DNA of 34,158 nucleotides from Chloroflexota bacterium (GCA_012798065.1 JAAZNW010000012.1:1-34158), one strand, 5' to 3'; positions 23,128 to 31,984 are shown, counted from the stretch's first letter. Notes: generated by a model from the sequence alone, not told the origin. Numbers and translations: made by a program.

Positions 23128-24620
23128 GCCAAAAACCTAACAGGCGCCAGCGACCCACAGTTCCGCCCGCTGATAGCGGTGAAATGGCGGCTGCTTACAA
23201 ACCCCTGCTGACGGAGGAAGAATTTAAGCTGCTGGTGAATGAAATCAACCAGCCTTTGCCGACAGCCATCCGTTTGAACCCGCTCAAGGCCCCGCCCAAC
23301 CTGGCATCGCGCCTGAGTGAAAAATACGGCTGGCAGTTGGAAGCCGTTCCCTTCTGCCCCGCGGGTTACCGCGTTACCATCGGGGCTGGGCCAGAAGTCA
23401 GCGCTGTGCTTGAACACCGCCTGGGCTTGATGTATATTCAGGAAGCAGCCTCCATGCTGCCGCCTGAGTTGTTCAACTTTTCCCCGCAGCGTGAAGAGCT
23501 GGTCCTCGACCTGGCAGCTTCTCCGGGGGGAAAGACCACGCATCTCATCAGCCGGCTGGAAGATTCGGGGTTGGTGATCGCCAACGACTCCAGCCAGGGG
23601 CGCATTCAGGCGCTGCGCCTTGTGCTGCAACAATGGGGTGCGGTGAATGCGGCGGTCAGTCGTTTCCCTGGAGAGCGCTTTGGCGAGTGGTTCCCGAGCA
23701 TGTTCGACAAGGTGCTCCTTGATGCCCCCTGCAGCATGCAGGGGTTGCGAACTGCAGAATCACACATTTCCCGACCCGTGACAGAAAAAGAAAGCCGCCA
23801 GCTTTCTCGTCGCCAGTTAGCCCTGCTTACCAGCGCCCTGCGCACCCTGCGCGTGGGCGGAGAACTGGTCTATTCCACCTGCACGCTCCTGCCGCAGGAA
23901 GATGAGATGGTAGTAGAGGAATTACTACGCGTCTTCGGTTCTGCCGTGGAGATACTTGACGCGCAAACCAAATTGCCCGCGCCCGCGCCTGCCATTACCT
24001 CGCTGGATGGTGCCGAACTGCACCCCGCTTTGAGCAAAGCCATCCGCCTGTGGCCCCACCGCTATCACACTGCCGGGTTCTTCGCCTGTCACTTGCGTAA
24101 AATAGAGCATACGCCGATGCGCCCAACCTCACCGCCATCTCGTCCGCTCGCCCAGGTGGGTTTTGAAGAATTAACCGCCCGTGAGCAGCGAGCCTTTTGC
24201 GAGGAATTTCATAACACTTACGCTTATGACTTGCTCGCGGATATCAGCAGTCATCAGCGTACTTTGGTTCGCCACTTCGAAGAAATGCATTTATTACCCA
24301 TGCTCTTGCTGGAGAAGTTCCCTACTCTACCCCTGCAATCCGCCGGGATGCTGCTCGGGCAGCAAACAGCCAGCGGTTTCTTGCCTTCTCACCAGTGGGC
24401 CAGCCGTTTTGGTGCTCGGTGCCAGCGGAACATCGTGCAACTCGATGAGATTGAAAGCCGGTTGTGGCTTTCTGGCGCGGACCTTTTACCACGTGGCAGC
24501 CCGGCAAAAGAAACTGACCGCTTTCGTATTATTTTGAACCAGGAGGGACTGTCACTGGGCTGCGGGAAAGTCACCCAATCGGCCCTGAAGAACCTGTTCC
24601 CCCGTCATCTGCTTCTGTAG
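23124..24620 (+). CDS. rsmF: RsmF-type rRNA (cytosine-5) methyltransferase with C-terminal PUA-like region
   Basis: A 498-aa protein of the NOL1/NOP2/Sun family. An N-terminal RNA-binding segment with TAIRLNPLK is followed by SAM motif I LDLAASPGGKT (128-138), the ANDSS acidic loop (153-157), DAPCS with C203 (200-204) and YSTCT with C253 (250-254). Both cysteines of the m5C mechanism are present. The C-terminal 160 residues, with GFEELTAREQ and a late RFxIILNQEGLSLG-like strand, match the PUA-type tail of RsmF/YebU. E. coli RsmF makes m5C1407 in 16S rRNA. ATG overlaps the previous stop (ATGA). The last 50 bases overlap rsmE on the other strand. Confidence 0.9.
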   Translation: MSQKPNRRQRPTVPPADSGEMAAAYKPLLTEEEFKLLVNEINQPLPTAIRLNPLKAPPNLASRLSEKYGWQLEAVPFCPAGYRVTIGAGPEVSAVLEHRLGLMYIQEAASMLPPELFNFSPQREELVLDLAASPGGKTTHLISRLEDSGLVIANDSSQGRIQALRLVLQQWGAVNAAVSRFPGERFGEWFPSMFDKVLLDAPCSMQGLRTAESHISRPVTEKESRQLSRRQLALLTSALRTLRVGGELVYSTCTLLPQEDEMVVEELLRVFGSAVEILDAQTKLPAPAPAITSLDGAELHPALSKAIRLWPHRYHTAGFFACHLRKIEHTPMRPTSPPSRPLAQVGFEELTAREQRAFCEEFHNTYAYDLLADISSHQRTLVRHFEEMHLLPMLLLEKFPTLPLQSAGMLLGQQTASGFLPSHQWASRFGARCQRNIVQLDEIESRLWLSGADLLPRGSPAKETDRFRIILNQEGLSLGCGKVTQSALKNLFPRHLLL

Positions 24621-25344
24621 ATTCCAGTTCATGCAATACCAGCGCCGCGCTGACCACCGCGGCAGTTTCCATGCGTAAAATACGCCTGCCCAGTGTCACC
24701 ACGTTGAAACTAGCATTTACCGCCTGCTGTACTTCTCCTTCCGCGAACCCGCCTTCGGGGCCAATGAACAGCGCAACGCTGCCAACTGCTGGGCCAGCCA
24801 ATGCCCCCTTGAGTGTCCGTGCCTTCTCGCCCTCCCAGGGGATCAGGCAGCGCTGGCAACGTCGAGCCGCTTCCGCAACAGCCTCAGCCAGCCCGGCAGG
24901 CGGCAGCAATTCTGGCAGGCGGCTCCTGGCGCTTTGTTCTGCGGCTTCCCAAATGATGGTCTTCCAGCGTTCATACTTGGCAATTGTCTGTACGGGTTGC
25001 TGCACCAACGAACGGCTGGTGATCACCGGCTGAAACGTCGAAACCCCCACCTCGGTGCACTTCTGCAGCATCCATTCGAATTTCTCGCGCTGGGTCAGGC
25101 TTAACAGCATCAACAGGTCAATCCGTTCCCGTTGCGCTTCAGCCCGCTCTACAATTACCGCCCGGCAGGCACCCGCTTCCACCTGCGTCAATTCCACCAG
25201 CAGCTCGCCCCCACGGTTATCCAACACCATGCAATTCTGGCCATTTTTCAACCGCAATACACGCGCGATCTGTCTGGAGCGCGCAGGCGCAAAAACCACT
25301 TCCTGCCCCTGGATTTCCTCTGGGTTCACAAAAAAGCGCTGCAT
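24571..25344 (-). CDS. rsmE: RsmE, 16S rRNA (uracil-1498 N3) methyltransferase
   Basis: A 257-aa SPOUT protein. The N-terminal PUA-like domain has HIARVLR-like QIARVLRLKNG (25-35). The SPOUT domain has LSLTQREKFEWMLQKCTEVGV (81-101), EAAEQSAR (133-140), FIGPEGGF (193-200) and the knot LGRRILRMETA (218-228). All are hallmark RsmE motifs. It methylates N3 of U1498 in the decoding region of the assembled 30S subunit. The acidic/glycine C-terminal tail after LHELE is an extension created by the overlap with the rsmF 3' end (50 bases, convergent). SD GGAGAGAGGA precedes the ATG. Confidence 0.95.
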   Translation of the reverse strand: MQRFFVNPEEIQGQEVVFAPARSRQIARVLRLKNGQNCMVLDNRGGELLVELTQVEAGACRAVIVERAEAQRERIDLLMLLSLTQREKFEWMLQKCTEVGVSTFQPVITSRSLVQQPVQTIAKYERWKTIIWEAAEQSARSRLPELLPPAGLAEAVAEAARRCQRCLIPWEGEKARTLKGALAGPAVGSVALFIGPEGGFAEGEVQQAVNASFNVVTLGRRILRMETAAVVSAALVLHELESTEADDGGTGSSGPIG

Positions 25345-25371
25345 TCCTCTCTCCGCTTATGTATGTACTGG

Positions 25372-25379
25372 ATTATACT
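25372..25379. promoter_or_regulatory. Overlapping divergent -10 elements for rsmE and yhhQ
   Basis: ATTATACT reads TATACT on plus (25374-25379, for yhhQ) and TATAAT on minus (25372-25377, for rsmE). The two genes start 72 bases apart in opposite directions. Neither strand has an obvious -35. Confidence 0.45.
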
Positions 25380-25416
25380 AAAGGCGTGAGGTTACCCTTC
25401 GTGTTTCTGAATCAGC

Positions 25417-26142
25417 ATGGATAAAACCCCTCAGCGTTCCTACCGTTATTTTGACCTGGTGATGGCGCTTTTTGTCACCGTGCTCATCATCAGCAACATC
25501 GCTTCATCGGCGAAAATTGTCGATTGGGGAGTGTCCATCTTTAATCTACCGCTTGCCTTTGACGCTGGCACAATTCTTTTCCCCATCAGTTACATTTTCG
25601 GCGATGTTCTAACCGAAGTGTACGGCTTTAAACGCTCCCGCCGTGTCATCTGGACCGGGTTCGGCTGCCTGGCGCTCACCGCCGCGGTGTTCTGGCTAGT
25701 GCGCGTGATGCCTGGTGAAGCCACCTGGGTGGAGCAAAGCGGTCAGGGCGCTTATAACGCCATACTGGGCGGGCTCACCTCCGGCGGGATCGTGCTCGCC
25801 AGCCTCCTCGCCTACCTGGCGGGAGAATTCATGAATTCCATTGTGCTGGCAAAAATGAAGGTCGCCACCAGAGGAAAATGGTTGTGGGCGCGCACCATCG
25901 GCAGCACCCTGGTGGGCGAAGCAGTGGATTCGCTGGTTTTTGTCAGTATCGCCACTCTCACCGGCGTCTTCCCCTGGAGCCTTTTCTGGACGCTGACGGT
26001 GACCAATTACCTTTTTAAAACCGCCATCGAAGTCCTCATGACGCCGGTCACGTATTGGGTGGTCAGCACGTTAAAAAGACAGGAACAGGAAGATTACTTC
26101 GACACGCACACCAGGTTCAGCATCTTTGACTGGAACGGTTAA
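25417..26142 (+). CDS. yhhQ: YhhQ/QPTR-family queuosine-precursor transporter
   Basis: A 241-aa membrane protein of about six helices. Signatures of the family: [16 protein letters not shown] (about 19-34), a [25 protein letters not shown] block (about 50-74), [17 protein letters not shown] (about 133-149), [17 protein letters not shown] (about 158-174) and [18 protein letters not shown] (about 193-210). YhhQ imports preQ0/preQ1, and in salvage-only bacteria queuine or queuosine. In this window it lies 4 kb downstream of tgt, with only rRNA methyltransferase genes between, and none of queCDEF is seen. That pairing suggests salvage of a precursor for TGT. The stop TAA overlaps the rsmI stop on the other strand by 4 bases. 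Confidence 0.92.
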   Translation: MDKTPQRSYRYFDLVMALFVTVLIISNIASSAKIVDWGVSIFNLPLAFDAGTILFPISYIFGDVLTEVYGFKRSRRVIWTGFGCLALTAAVFWLVRVMPGEATWVEQSGQGAYNAILGGLTSGGIVLASLLAYLAGEFMNSIVLAKMKVATRGKWLWARTIGSTLVGEAVDSLVFVSIATLTGVFPWSLFWTLTVTNYLFKTAIEVLMTPVTYWVVSTLKRQEQEDYFDTHTRFSIFDWNG

Positions 26143-26807
26143 TCCTCCGCGCCGGCAATCACCACAACATACTCGCCCAACAGTTTTTCCCGCGCTAACT
26201 GCTCTGATACCTCTTTGAGGGTTCCTCGGTAGACGGTCTCGAATTTTTTGGTCAGGTCGTTCGCCACTGCGCACCTGCGATTGCCGTACACCGCCTGCGC
26301 GTCTTGCAGGAATGCCAGCAGGCGGTGGGGGCTTTCATAAAAGATCAGCGTGTGCGGAGAGTCGCAGTCAATTTCCAGCCAGCGCTGCCTGGCAGCGCTC
26401 TTGCGCGGCGGGAATCCCCTGAAAGTGAAGCTGTGCACCGGCAGACCGGACAGCACCAACGCCATAATAAGCGCGGTTGGACCAGGCACCGCCGAGACCT
26501 CGATTGCTTTTTCAATCGCGCTGCGCACCAGGATGAACCCGGGGTCAGAAATAGAGGGCGTGCCGGCGTCGGTGACCAGGGCCACGGTTTTCCCCAATTC
26601 CAGGAACTCCATCACCTTTGGCAGCGCGCGCTGCTCATTATCTTCTCTGAAAGAGATTTGAGGTTTCTGAATGCCGAAATGGTTTAAGAGGAAACCAGTC
26701 TTACGGGTATCTTCACTCACCACCACGTCCGCGTTTTCAAGCGCCGCCAACGCGCGTTGCGAGATATCTCCCAGGTTACCGATGGGTGTGGCAACTAAGA
26801 TCAACAT
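26139..26807 (-). CDS. rsmI: RsmI, 16S rRNA (cytidine-1402 2'-O) methyltransferase
   Basis: A 222-aa tetrapyrrole-methylase-fold protein. Clear RsmI signatures: [11 protein letters not shown] (6-16), SEDTRKT (31-37), [14 protein letters not shown] (77-90), [11 protein letters not shown] (about 108-118) and FRGFPPRK. E. coli RsmI (286 aa) has a C-terminal extension that is missing here; short forms are common. The enzyme adds the 2'-O-methyl of m4Cm1402 at the P-site side of the decoding centre. On minus strand a TATACT box at 26829-26834 could serve as its -10. It converges on yhhQ with a 4-base overlap of stop codons and diverges from lipA. Confidence 0.95.
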   Translation of the reverse strand: MLILVATPIGNLGDISQRALAALENADVVVSEDTRKTGFLLNHFGIQKPQISFREDNEQRALPKVMEFLELGKTVALVTDAGTPSISDPGFILVRSAIEKAIEVSAVPGPTALIMALVLSGLPVHSFTFRGFPPRKSAARQRWLEIDCDSPHTLIFYESPHRLLAFLQDAQAVYGNRRCAVANDLTKKFETVYRGTLKEVSEQLAREKLLGEYVVVIAGAED

Positions 26808-26907
26808 GCTTGATTCACTGATAGGGGCAGTATATCACGCAAACCCCGTTCCTCCGGCCGTACCGCTTATAATGCATTTTATCATCAGCACCACACTTCA
26901 TGCGAGG

Positions 26908-26913
26908 TATAAT
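26908..26913 (+). promoter_or_regulatory. Candidate -10 for lipA
   Basis: Perfect TATAAT, 17 bases before the ATG, giving a very short leader that contains GGAG. Another TATAAT lies at 26868-26873. No -35 is evident for either. Confidence 0.4.
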
Positions 26914-26930
26914 TCGTTCTGGAGACCACC

Positions 26931-27851
26931 ATGGCCAACACACCCACCCGTGACCGTATCCAGCCCGCTCCTTCAGACCCCAGGCCGCGCCGCCGCCCGG
27001 ATTGGATTAAAGTGAAAGCCCCGACAGGCGAGACCTACGCTCAATTGCAGGCGCTGATGCGTCGAACCTCTCTGCATACCGTTTGCGAAGAAGCCGGATG
27101 CCCGAACATGGGAGAATGCTGGGGCAGCGGTACCGCCACTTTTCTCATGCTGGGAGAAATTTGCACGCGTTCCTGCCGCTTCTGCGATGTCAAGCACGGG
27201 CGCCCCGCCCCGCTGGATTGGGAAGAACCCGAACGCGTGGCGCAGGCGGTAAAAGCGATGAACCTCAAGCACGCCGTCATCACCTCGGTCAACCGGGATG
27301 AGCGCGAAGACGGCGGTGCCCCCATCTTTGCCGCGGTCATTCGTCGTATCCACGAGCTGGTGCCAGGCTGTTCAGTCGAAGTGCTCATCCCTGATTTCAA
27401 AGCCAGCCTCCCGGCGTTAAAAATGGTCATGGACGCCCGCCCTGAGATTCTCAACCACAACGTGGAAACCGTACCCTCTTTGTTCAAGAAAGTGCAGCCG
27501 CAGGACCACTACGAGTGGTCAGAAGCCGTTTTGCGCCACGCCAAACTGCTCGCCCCGGATGTGCTGACCAAATCCGGTTTGATGGTCGGATTGGGCGAAA
27601 CCATGTCGGAATTGAAAGCCGTCATGCGCGACCTGCGCGACTGGGGAGTGGATATTCTGACCCTCGGGCAGTACCTGCAACCCAGCCGGCACCACCTGCC
27701 CATCGAACGTTATTACACACTGGAAGAATTCGCTGATCTTAAGGAATACGGGTTATCTCTCGGCTTCGGCTGGGTAGAAAGCGGCCCGCTGGTGCGCTCT
27801 TCTTACCACGCCGCGGAACAGGTGCGCGCCCTCAACCCAACCTTCAGGTAG
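26931..27851 (+). CDS. lipA: Lipoyl synthase LipA
   Basis: A 306-aa radical-SAM enzyme. The auxiliary [4Fe-4S] cluster ligands are C52, C57 and C63 in [12 protein letters not shown]. The radical-SAM cluster ligands are C78, C82 and C85 in CTRSCRFC. The C-terminal VRSSYHA (about 292-298) supplies the Ser ligand of the auxiliary cluster. [13 protein letters not shown] replaces the usual SVDRDD-PDGG, a mild variation. It inserts two sulfurs into octanoyl groups on lipoyl-dependent complexes. No lipB or lplA is beside it. A short leader with GGAG precedes the ATG. Downstream 27852-28027 holds nothing I can support. Confidence 0.96.
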   Translation: MANTPTRDRIQPAPSDPRPRRRPDWIKVKAPTGETYAQLQALMRRTSLHTVCEEAGCPNMGECWGSGTATFLMLGEICTRSCRFCDVKHGRPAPLDWEEPERVAQAVKAMNLKHAVITSVNRDEREDGGAPIFAAVIRRIHELVPGCSVEVLIPDFKASLPALKMVMDARPEILNHNVETVPSLFKKVQPQDHYEWSEAVLRHAKLLAPDVLTKSGLMVGLGETMSELKAVMRDLRDWGVDILTLGQYLQPSRHHLPIERYYTLEEFADLKEYGLSLGFGWVESGPLVRSSYHAAEQVRALNPTFR

Positions 27852-28027
27852 TCTTCGTTTCAACCTGCTTGAGACCCACATAAACCCGGCCGTCTCCACC
27901 GCCAGCTCGGGGTCGCGCAGGCTGCGCGGCTCACAGGTAGGCGTGCCCGTGTTTACATGCCGCGTGGGCGAAAACACCGCTGCCGGTTCGTGCTAACCGG
28001 GCTGCGGGCGCGCCAGAAGATATTCTT

Positions 28028-28885
28028 TCATCGGTCCATGGCTTCAGGCGTGTCGATGATCCATTCGATATCCGTTACGCCTTTAAAGCGTTCAGTCATC
28101 ACCGCCAGCGCCTGCGGATTGTTATCGACCAGGACGAACCTGCGCCCCAGTTCCAGGCAGGCGGCGCCGGTGGTGCCACTGCCAGCAAAGAAATCCAGCA
28201 CCGTCTCGCCGGGGTTGGATGAGGCAGCCACAATGCGCCGCAGAATGCCCAGCGGTTTTTGCGTGGGGTAACCGGTGCGTTCACCACTGTTGGTGGGCAC
28301 GATGGTATGCCACCAGGTATCTGTGGGGATTTTGCCGCGCGCGGCTTTTTCCGGTCCAACCAGGCCTGGCGCCATGTAGGGAATGCGTTCAATGGCGTCA
28401 TAATTGAAAGTGTAACGCAGCGGGTCTTTGACGTACCAAAAAATTGTATCGTGCTTGGGAGGCCATTTACGCCGCGTGCGCGCGCCGTAATCGTATGCCC
28501 AGATGATCTCATTCAAAAAACATGCGCGCCCAAAAATACTATCCAACAGCACCTTGCAATAATGTGCCTCGCGGTAATCGATGTGAAAATACAGGCTGCC
28601 CGCGGCGCTGAGCACACGGTGCGCCTCCAACAGGCGCGGTTCGATGAAAGCCAAAAAATCATCGAAAATGTCATTGTAGCCCAGCGAACCCAGCCGTACC
28701 GTCTGGTAGCGCTGCCCCTGAAAGCCCACCCGGTCGCCATTCTCTGCGCGCGTGGTGCGCAGCCGCGTGCGCGCCTGCACCTTGCCGGTGTTGAACGGGG
28801 GATCAATGTAGATCAGCTCCACCGATGCGTCGGGCAGCGCGCGCAGCACCTCGAGATTTTCGCCGAAATAAACGCGGTTGCTCAT
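28028..28885 (-). CDS. Orphan DNA methyltransferase, amino-group (N6-adenine/N4-cytosine) type, beta order
   Basis: A 285-aa protein. The catalytic DPPF (28-31) precedes the SAM motif FAGSGTT (233-239), the beta-class order, with the target-recognition region between (about 110-200). GYPTQKPLGIL (205-215) is typical of site-specific DNA methyltransferases. The start at 28885 is chosen because it lies one base after the yjbQ stop with GGTGAG upstream; an upstream TTG is possible. No restriction endonuclease gene is adjacent, so it is probably a solitary methyltransferase (regulation or replication) or a remnant of a separated pair. The target sequence cannot be read. Sequence is intact, composition like the neighbours. 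Confidence 0.9.
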   Translation of the reverse strand: MSNRVYFGENLEVLRALPDASVELIYIDPPFNTGKVQARTRLRTTRAENGDRVGFQGQRYQTVRLGSLGYNDIFDDFLAFIEPRLLEAHRVLSAAGSLYFHIDYREAHYCKVLLDSIFGRACFLNEIIWAYDYGARTRRKWPPKHDTIFWYVKDPLRYTFNYDAIERIPYMAPGLVGPEKAARGKIPTDTWWHTIVPTNSGERTGYPTQKPLGILRRIVAASSNPGETVLDFFAGSGTTGAACLELGRRFVLVDNNPQALAVMTERFKGVTDIEWIIDTPEAMDR

Positions 28886-28886
28886 C

Positions 28887-29315
28887 TCACTCACCAATGA
28901 TCTTCACCAGCACGCGCTTGGGCCGCCGCCCATCAAACTCGCCGTAAAAGATCTGCTCCCAGGTGCCAAAGTCCAGACGCCCACCGGTTACCGCCACTAC
29001 CACCTCGCGCCCCATCAGCTGACGTTTCATGTGCGCGTCGGCGTTATCTTCGCCGGTGTCGTTGTGGCGGTACTGGTTCACCGGTTCATGCGGTGCCAAT
29101 CGTTCCAGCCAGGCGTCGTAATCACGGTGCAAACCGCTCTCGTCATCATTAATGAACACCGAAGCGGTAATGTGCATCGGGTTCACCAGCACCAGCCCTT
29201 CGCTGATGCCGCTCTCGCGCAGGCAGGCCTGCACCTGCGGCGTGATGTTCACAAACCCCCGCCGCGCGGGGATGTTGAGCGTGATCTCTTTGCGGTAACT
29301 TTTCATTTCGTCCAC
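28887..29315 (-). CDS. yjbQ: YjbQ family protein (UPF0047; secondary thiamine-phosphate synthase-type)
   Basis: A 142-aa protein matching the YjbQ family: [17 protein letters not shown] (about 45-61), [21 protein letters not shown] (about 82-102, two adjacent conserved blocks) and [15 protein letters not shown]. The conserved His/Asp residues form a possible metal site. The E. coli protein complements loss of thiamine-phosphate synthase, which is the basis of the family name; the true role is unclear. No thiamine gene is near. It precedes the DNA methyltransferase by one base and is probably co-transcribed with it. Confidence 0.92.
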   Translation of the reverse strand: MDEMKSYRKEITLNIPARRGFVNITPQVQACLRESGISEGLVLVNPMHITASVFINDDESGLHRDYDAWLERLAPHEPVNQYRHNDTGEDNADAHMKRQLMGREVVVAVTGGRLDFGTWEQIFYGEFDGRRPKRVLVKIIGE

Positions 29316-29382
29316 TCCTTACCGTCTGATTTTAGCCTGAATGCTGTTTTCGCGCAGCAGCGAAAAAATCTCTAGGCAACAC

Positions 29383-29413
29383 AAAACGCGGAGCCGCCCC
29401 TGGCGGCTCCGCG
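29383..29413 (-). terminator. Terminator after the 315-aa lipoprotein (minus strand)
   Basis: Perfect 12-bp GC-rich stem CGCGGAGCCGCC / GGCGGCTCCGCG with a 3-base loop, followed on the minus strand by four T. The interval 29316-29382 otherwise holds only a short inverted repeat (TTTTCGC-N6-GCGAAAA, 29347-29366). Confidence 0.75.
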
Positions 29414-29435
29414 CTCCATTTCCTTCCGTACACCG

Positions 29436-30383
29436 TTACTGCGCCGGGTTTTCCCAGACCTTCATTTCGTCAAATTTCACCGTGTACTTGGGGGTGGTCA
29501 CCGAGCGCACAAAAGCGCCGACAAATCCCGCCGGGTAGGTCGAATCGCTCACCTCGCCCTGCGGAATCCCATTCATATAGATGCGCAGGCTTTTGCCCAC
29601 CGCCATCACTCCCAGGCGGTTCACCTGGTTGGCGCCGGTCTTAATATCCATCGACTCTTTCCAGTTGATCAGAACGTCAGCCTCGCCTTTGGGTTTGGCT
29701 TTACCATTCCATTCCCACAGGCGCAGGTAACCATCGCAGGTGACCTCATACAAGTAGCCCTGTGTCGGTTCTTTGAACACTGGCACGCGGAAAATGATGC
29801 CGTACGAATCCTTTCCCTGGCAGGCGCCTGAGTTGACGGTAAGTTCAATGTAGCTGTTGGTCTGCTGCGCCAGCATCGGCAGGCGCCAGCCCGCCATGGT
29901 GGTCAGCCCGGTCATTTCCAGAAAGCCGTCTTTAAAGTTTACCTTGAGGTAATCATCGCTGCCTGTCGGCCAGGTCCACTTCTCATAGCTGTCCAGCGGG
30001 TCGCTGTGGGTGGGGTTGCCCAGTTTGCGCGCCGGGTCGGTTTCCGGCAGCGCTGGTGTCACCTCGGTTGTGGGCGTGCCGGCTTCCTCGGGGAGCAGGG
30101 TTTCCTCCACCACCACGGGGGTCTCGGTCGCCGGCAGCGCTGCCGGCTCCTGCGTGGCGGGTGCCGCGCTGGGCTCAGGCGGAGCCTCGGTGGCGGCCTG
30201 CGGCGTGGGCGTGGGCGGAAAGACCATCTCGGTAGTGGGGGTGGTCATGGTTGAAAGCAGTTCCGCCACACGCGTGGCCATCTCGCTATCGCTCATGTCC
30301 TCTTCCGTTCGTCCCAGCGGTAAGTTGCCACAGGCGGTCAGCACCAGGCTGAGAATGATCAGTACAGGAATTAATTTTTTCAT
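29436..30383 (-). CDS. Lipoprotein with Pro/Thr-rich linker and a concanavalin/LamG-like C-terminal domain
   Basis: A 315-aa protein. Signal peptide MKKLIPVLIILSLVLTAC with lipobox LTAC (15-18), lipidated Cys18. Residues about 45-120 are a low-complexity Pro/Thr/Ala/Glu linker. Residues about 125-315 form a beta-rich domain with GWRLPML, two Cys (C187 and C216, approximate) and a final TPKYTVKFDEMKVW strand. Such endings are seen in concanavalin-like laminin-G/DUF1080-type carbohydrate-related domains. No catalytic residues can be named, so it is a probable surface binding protein. Monocistronic on minus with its own terminator; ATG preceded by a GGAGCC-like weak SD. Confidence 0.75.
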   Translation of the reverse strand: MKKLIPVLIILSLVLTACGNLPLGRTEEDMSDSEMATRVAELLSTMTTPTTEMVFPPTPTPQAATEAPPEPSAAPATQEPAALPATETPVVVEETLLPEEAGTPTTEVTPALPETDPARKLGNPTHSDPLDSYEKWTWPTGSDDYLKVNFKDGFLEMTGLTTMAGWRLPMLAQQTNSYIELTVNSGACQGKDSYGIIFRVPVFKEPTQGYLYEVTCDGYLRLWEWNGKAKPKGEADVLINWKESMDIKTGANQVNRLGVMAVGKSLRIYMNGIPQGEVSDSTYPAGFVGAFVRSVTTPKYTVKFDEMKVWENPAQ

Positions 30384-30418
30384 CTTTGGCTCCTTGTGTT
30401 CCAGGCGGCGCCTGCGCG

Positions 30419-30907
30419 TTACCCGGCCTTGTATCCTATTCGACGTAAAAAGTCCACACGCCAGCGCACGTCTTCCGGGCTCTCAAACCCCTTGGGCTTT
30501 TCGCCTTCCACAATGCACATGATGCCGCGCCCATACCCGTTATCGTAAATCACCACCTCAGTGGGATTGGCGGTCGCGCAGAAAATCGCGCACACCTCAG
30601 GAATGTTCTTGACCAGGTTCAACACATTGATGGGAAAATAACCTTCACCCAACATCAAAATGAAGCAGTGCCCCGCGCCGATGTTCATAGCGTTTTCGCG
30701 CGCCAGCTGCGTCAGCGCTTCATTGGTGCCGGATGAGCGGATCAGGCAGGCGCCGGAGGCTTCGCAAAACGCCAGCCCAAACTGAATGCCCGGCACCGCC
30801 GTCACCAGCGCCTCGTGGATGTCTTCCACGGTTTTAATAAAATGAGATTGCCCGAGAATGAAATTGAGCGCTTCGGGTTTGTGGATGCTCACGCTTAAGA
30901 ATTCCAT
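30419..30907 (-). CDS. Adenosine-specific kinase family protein (PF04008)
   Basis: A 162-aa protein; start ATG at 30905-30907 is chosen because GAGGTG precedes it, and the upstream Arg-rich in-frame extension has no SD. The sequence matches the adenosine-specific kinase family: GQSHFIKTVEDIHEAL (about 19-34), GLAFCEASGACLIRSSG (about 43-59), GAGHCFILML and CAIFCATANP. The archaeal prototype (PAE2307) was reported to bind adenosine and carry kinase-like activity; the biological role is unclear. It diverges from rnz. No operon partner is evident on the minus strand, since the lipoprotein gene is 35 bases further on and may be read through. Confidence 0.88.
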   Translation of the reverse strand: MEFLSVSIHKPEALNFILGQSHFIKTVEDIHEALVTAVPGIQFGLAFCEASGACLIRSSGTNEALTQLARENAMNIGAGHCFILMLGEGYFPINVLNLVKNIPEVCAIFCATANPTEVVIYDNGYGRGIMCIVEGEKPKGFESPEDVRWRVDFLRRIGYKAG

Positions 30908-31063
30908 ATTCACCTCGCTTCGTTTTGCGCGCGGGCTGAACAGCCGTTCAGACACCCGGCGGCGAATCCTTCTCCGTGCCCTCATCCTTGCAAGCTTCGT
31001 GCCATTCCCGACCGCCGCTTAACTTAGGGTAAAATAAAACCACCTGTTGAAAGGACCGCGCCA

Positions 31064-31984
31064 TTGTTTGAGATCATCTTCCTCGGTACTTCCGCCTCTG
31101 CTCCCTCCCCCCGGCGCGGGCTTCCCGCCTACCTGGTGCAGCACGACGAATACCGCTTTTTAATCGATTGCGGAGAGGGCACCCAGCGGCAGATCCTGCA
31201 GGCGGGCATCGGCTTCAAGCGTCTCAACCACATCCTCATCACCCACGGTCACCTCGACCACATCCTCGGGCTTGGCGGATTGCTCTCCACCTTCATGCGT
31301 TGGGAAACCATTGACCGCCTGGAAATCTACGGCGGCGCTAACGCGCTCGAACGCATCAGCGACCTGGTGCACGGCGTGGTGCTGCGCGGCGCCAGGGCTC
31401 CAATGCCTGTGGAGCTGATCCCGGTCACCCCGGGCGTGATCTTTGAAGCTCCTTCTTTCACCATCAGCGCTTTCGCTGTGAACCACCGCGGACCGGATAA
31501 CTACGGCTATCTCTTCGAGGAGAAGGGACGCCAGCCCTTCCTGGCGGAAGCCGCCGACGCGCTGGGCGTGCCCGCCGGGCCGCTGCGCGGCAAACTGGTC
31601 AAAGGAGAAAGCGTCACCCTGCTCGACGGGCGGGTTATCACCCCCAGCATGGTCACCGGCCCCTTTAAACCCGGCGCCCGCCTGGCCGCCCTCGGCGACC
31701 TCGGCGAAACCGCTTCGCTCACCGAGCTGCTGCGCAGCGTTGACGGGCTGGTAATGGAAGCCACCTATCTGGAAGAAGAAGCCAGTATGGCGCGCCAGTA
31801 CGCCCACCTCACCGCCCGTCAGGCGGGCGAGTTCGCCGCGAGCATTGGCGCTGGCAAGCTCATTCTCACTCATCTAAGCCGCCGCTACCGCGATAAAGAT
31901 ATCCTCGCTGAGGCCCAGGCGGTATTCGAAAACACCAGCGTCGCCCGCGATTTTGATTCTTACACCATCCGCAAAGAAGCCTGA
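31064..31984 (+). CDS. rnz: Ribonuclease Z (tRNA 3'-endonuclease)
   Basis: A 306-aa metallo-beta-lactamase-fold protein, normal for RNase Z. It starts IIFLGTSASAPSPRRG (about 4-19), followed by LIDCGEGTQRQI (33-44) and the zinc motif THGHLDH (60-66: H61, H63, D65, H66). Further ligands are in FAVNHRGPDNYGY, LGDLGETASL and LTHLSRRY. The usual GDTRP element is replaced by GDLGET, a three-residue change at the metal-ligand Asp region; Asp remains. It removes tRNA 3' trailers, essential here because the window's tRNA does not encode CCA. Start codon is TTG with AAAGGA upstream; a -10-like TAAAAT lies at 31030-31035. Confidence 0.92.
   Translation: MFEIIFLGTSASAPSPRRGLPAYLVQHDEYRFLIDCGEGTQRQILQAGIGFKRLNHILITHGHLDHILGLGGLLSTFMRWETIDRLEIYGGANALERISDLVHGVVLRGARAPMPVELIPVTPGVIFEAPSFTISAFAVNHRGPDNYGYLFEEKGRQPFLAEAADALGVPAGPLRGKLVKGESVTLLDGRVITPSMVTGPFKPGARLAALGDLGETASLTELLRSVDGLVMEATYLEEEASMARQYAHLTARQAGEFAASIGAGKLILTHLSRRYRDKDILAEAQAVFENTSVARDFDSYTIRKEA

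Noticed and set aside
27852-28027. Minus-strand frame after the DNA methyltransferase (about 74 codons, reaching into lipA)
   Set aside because: No SD, no recognisable motif, and it overlaps the lipA 3' end in antisense.
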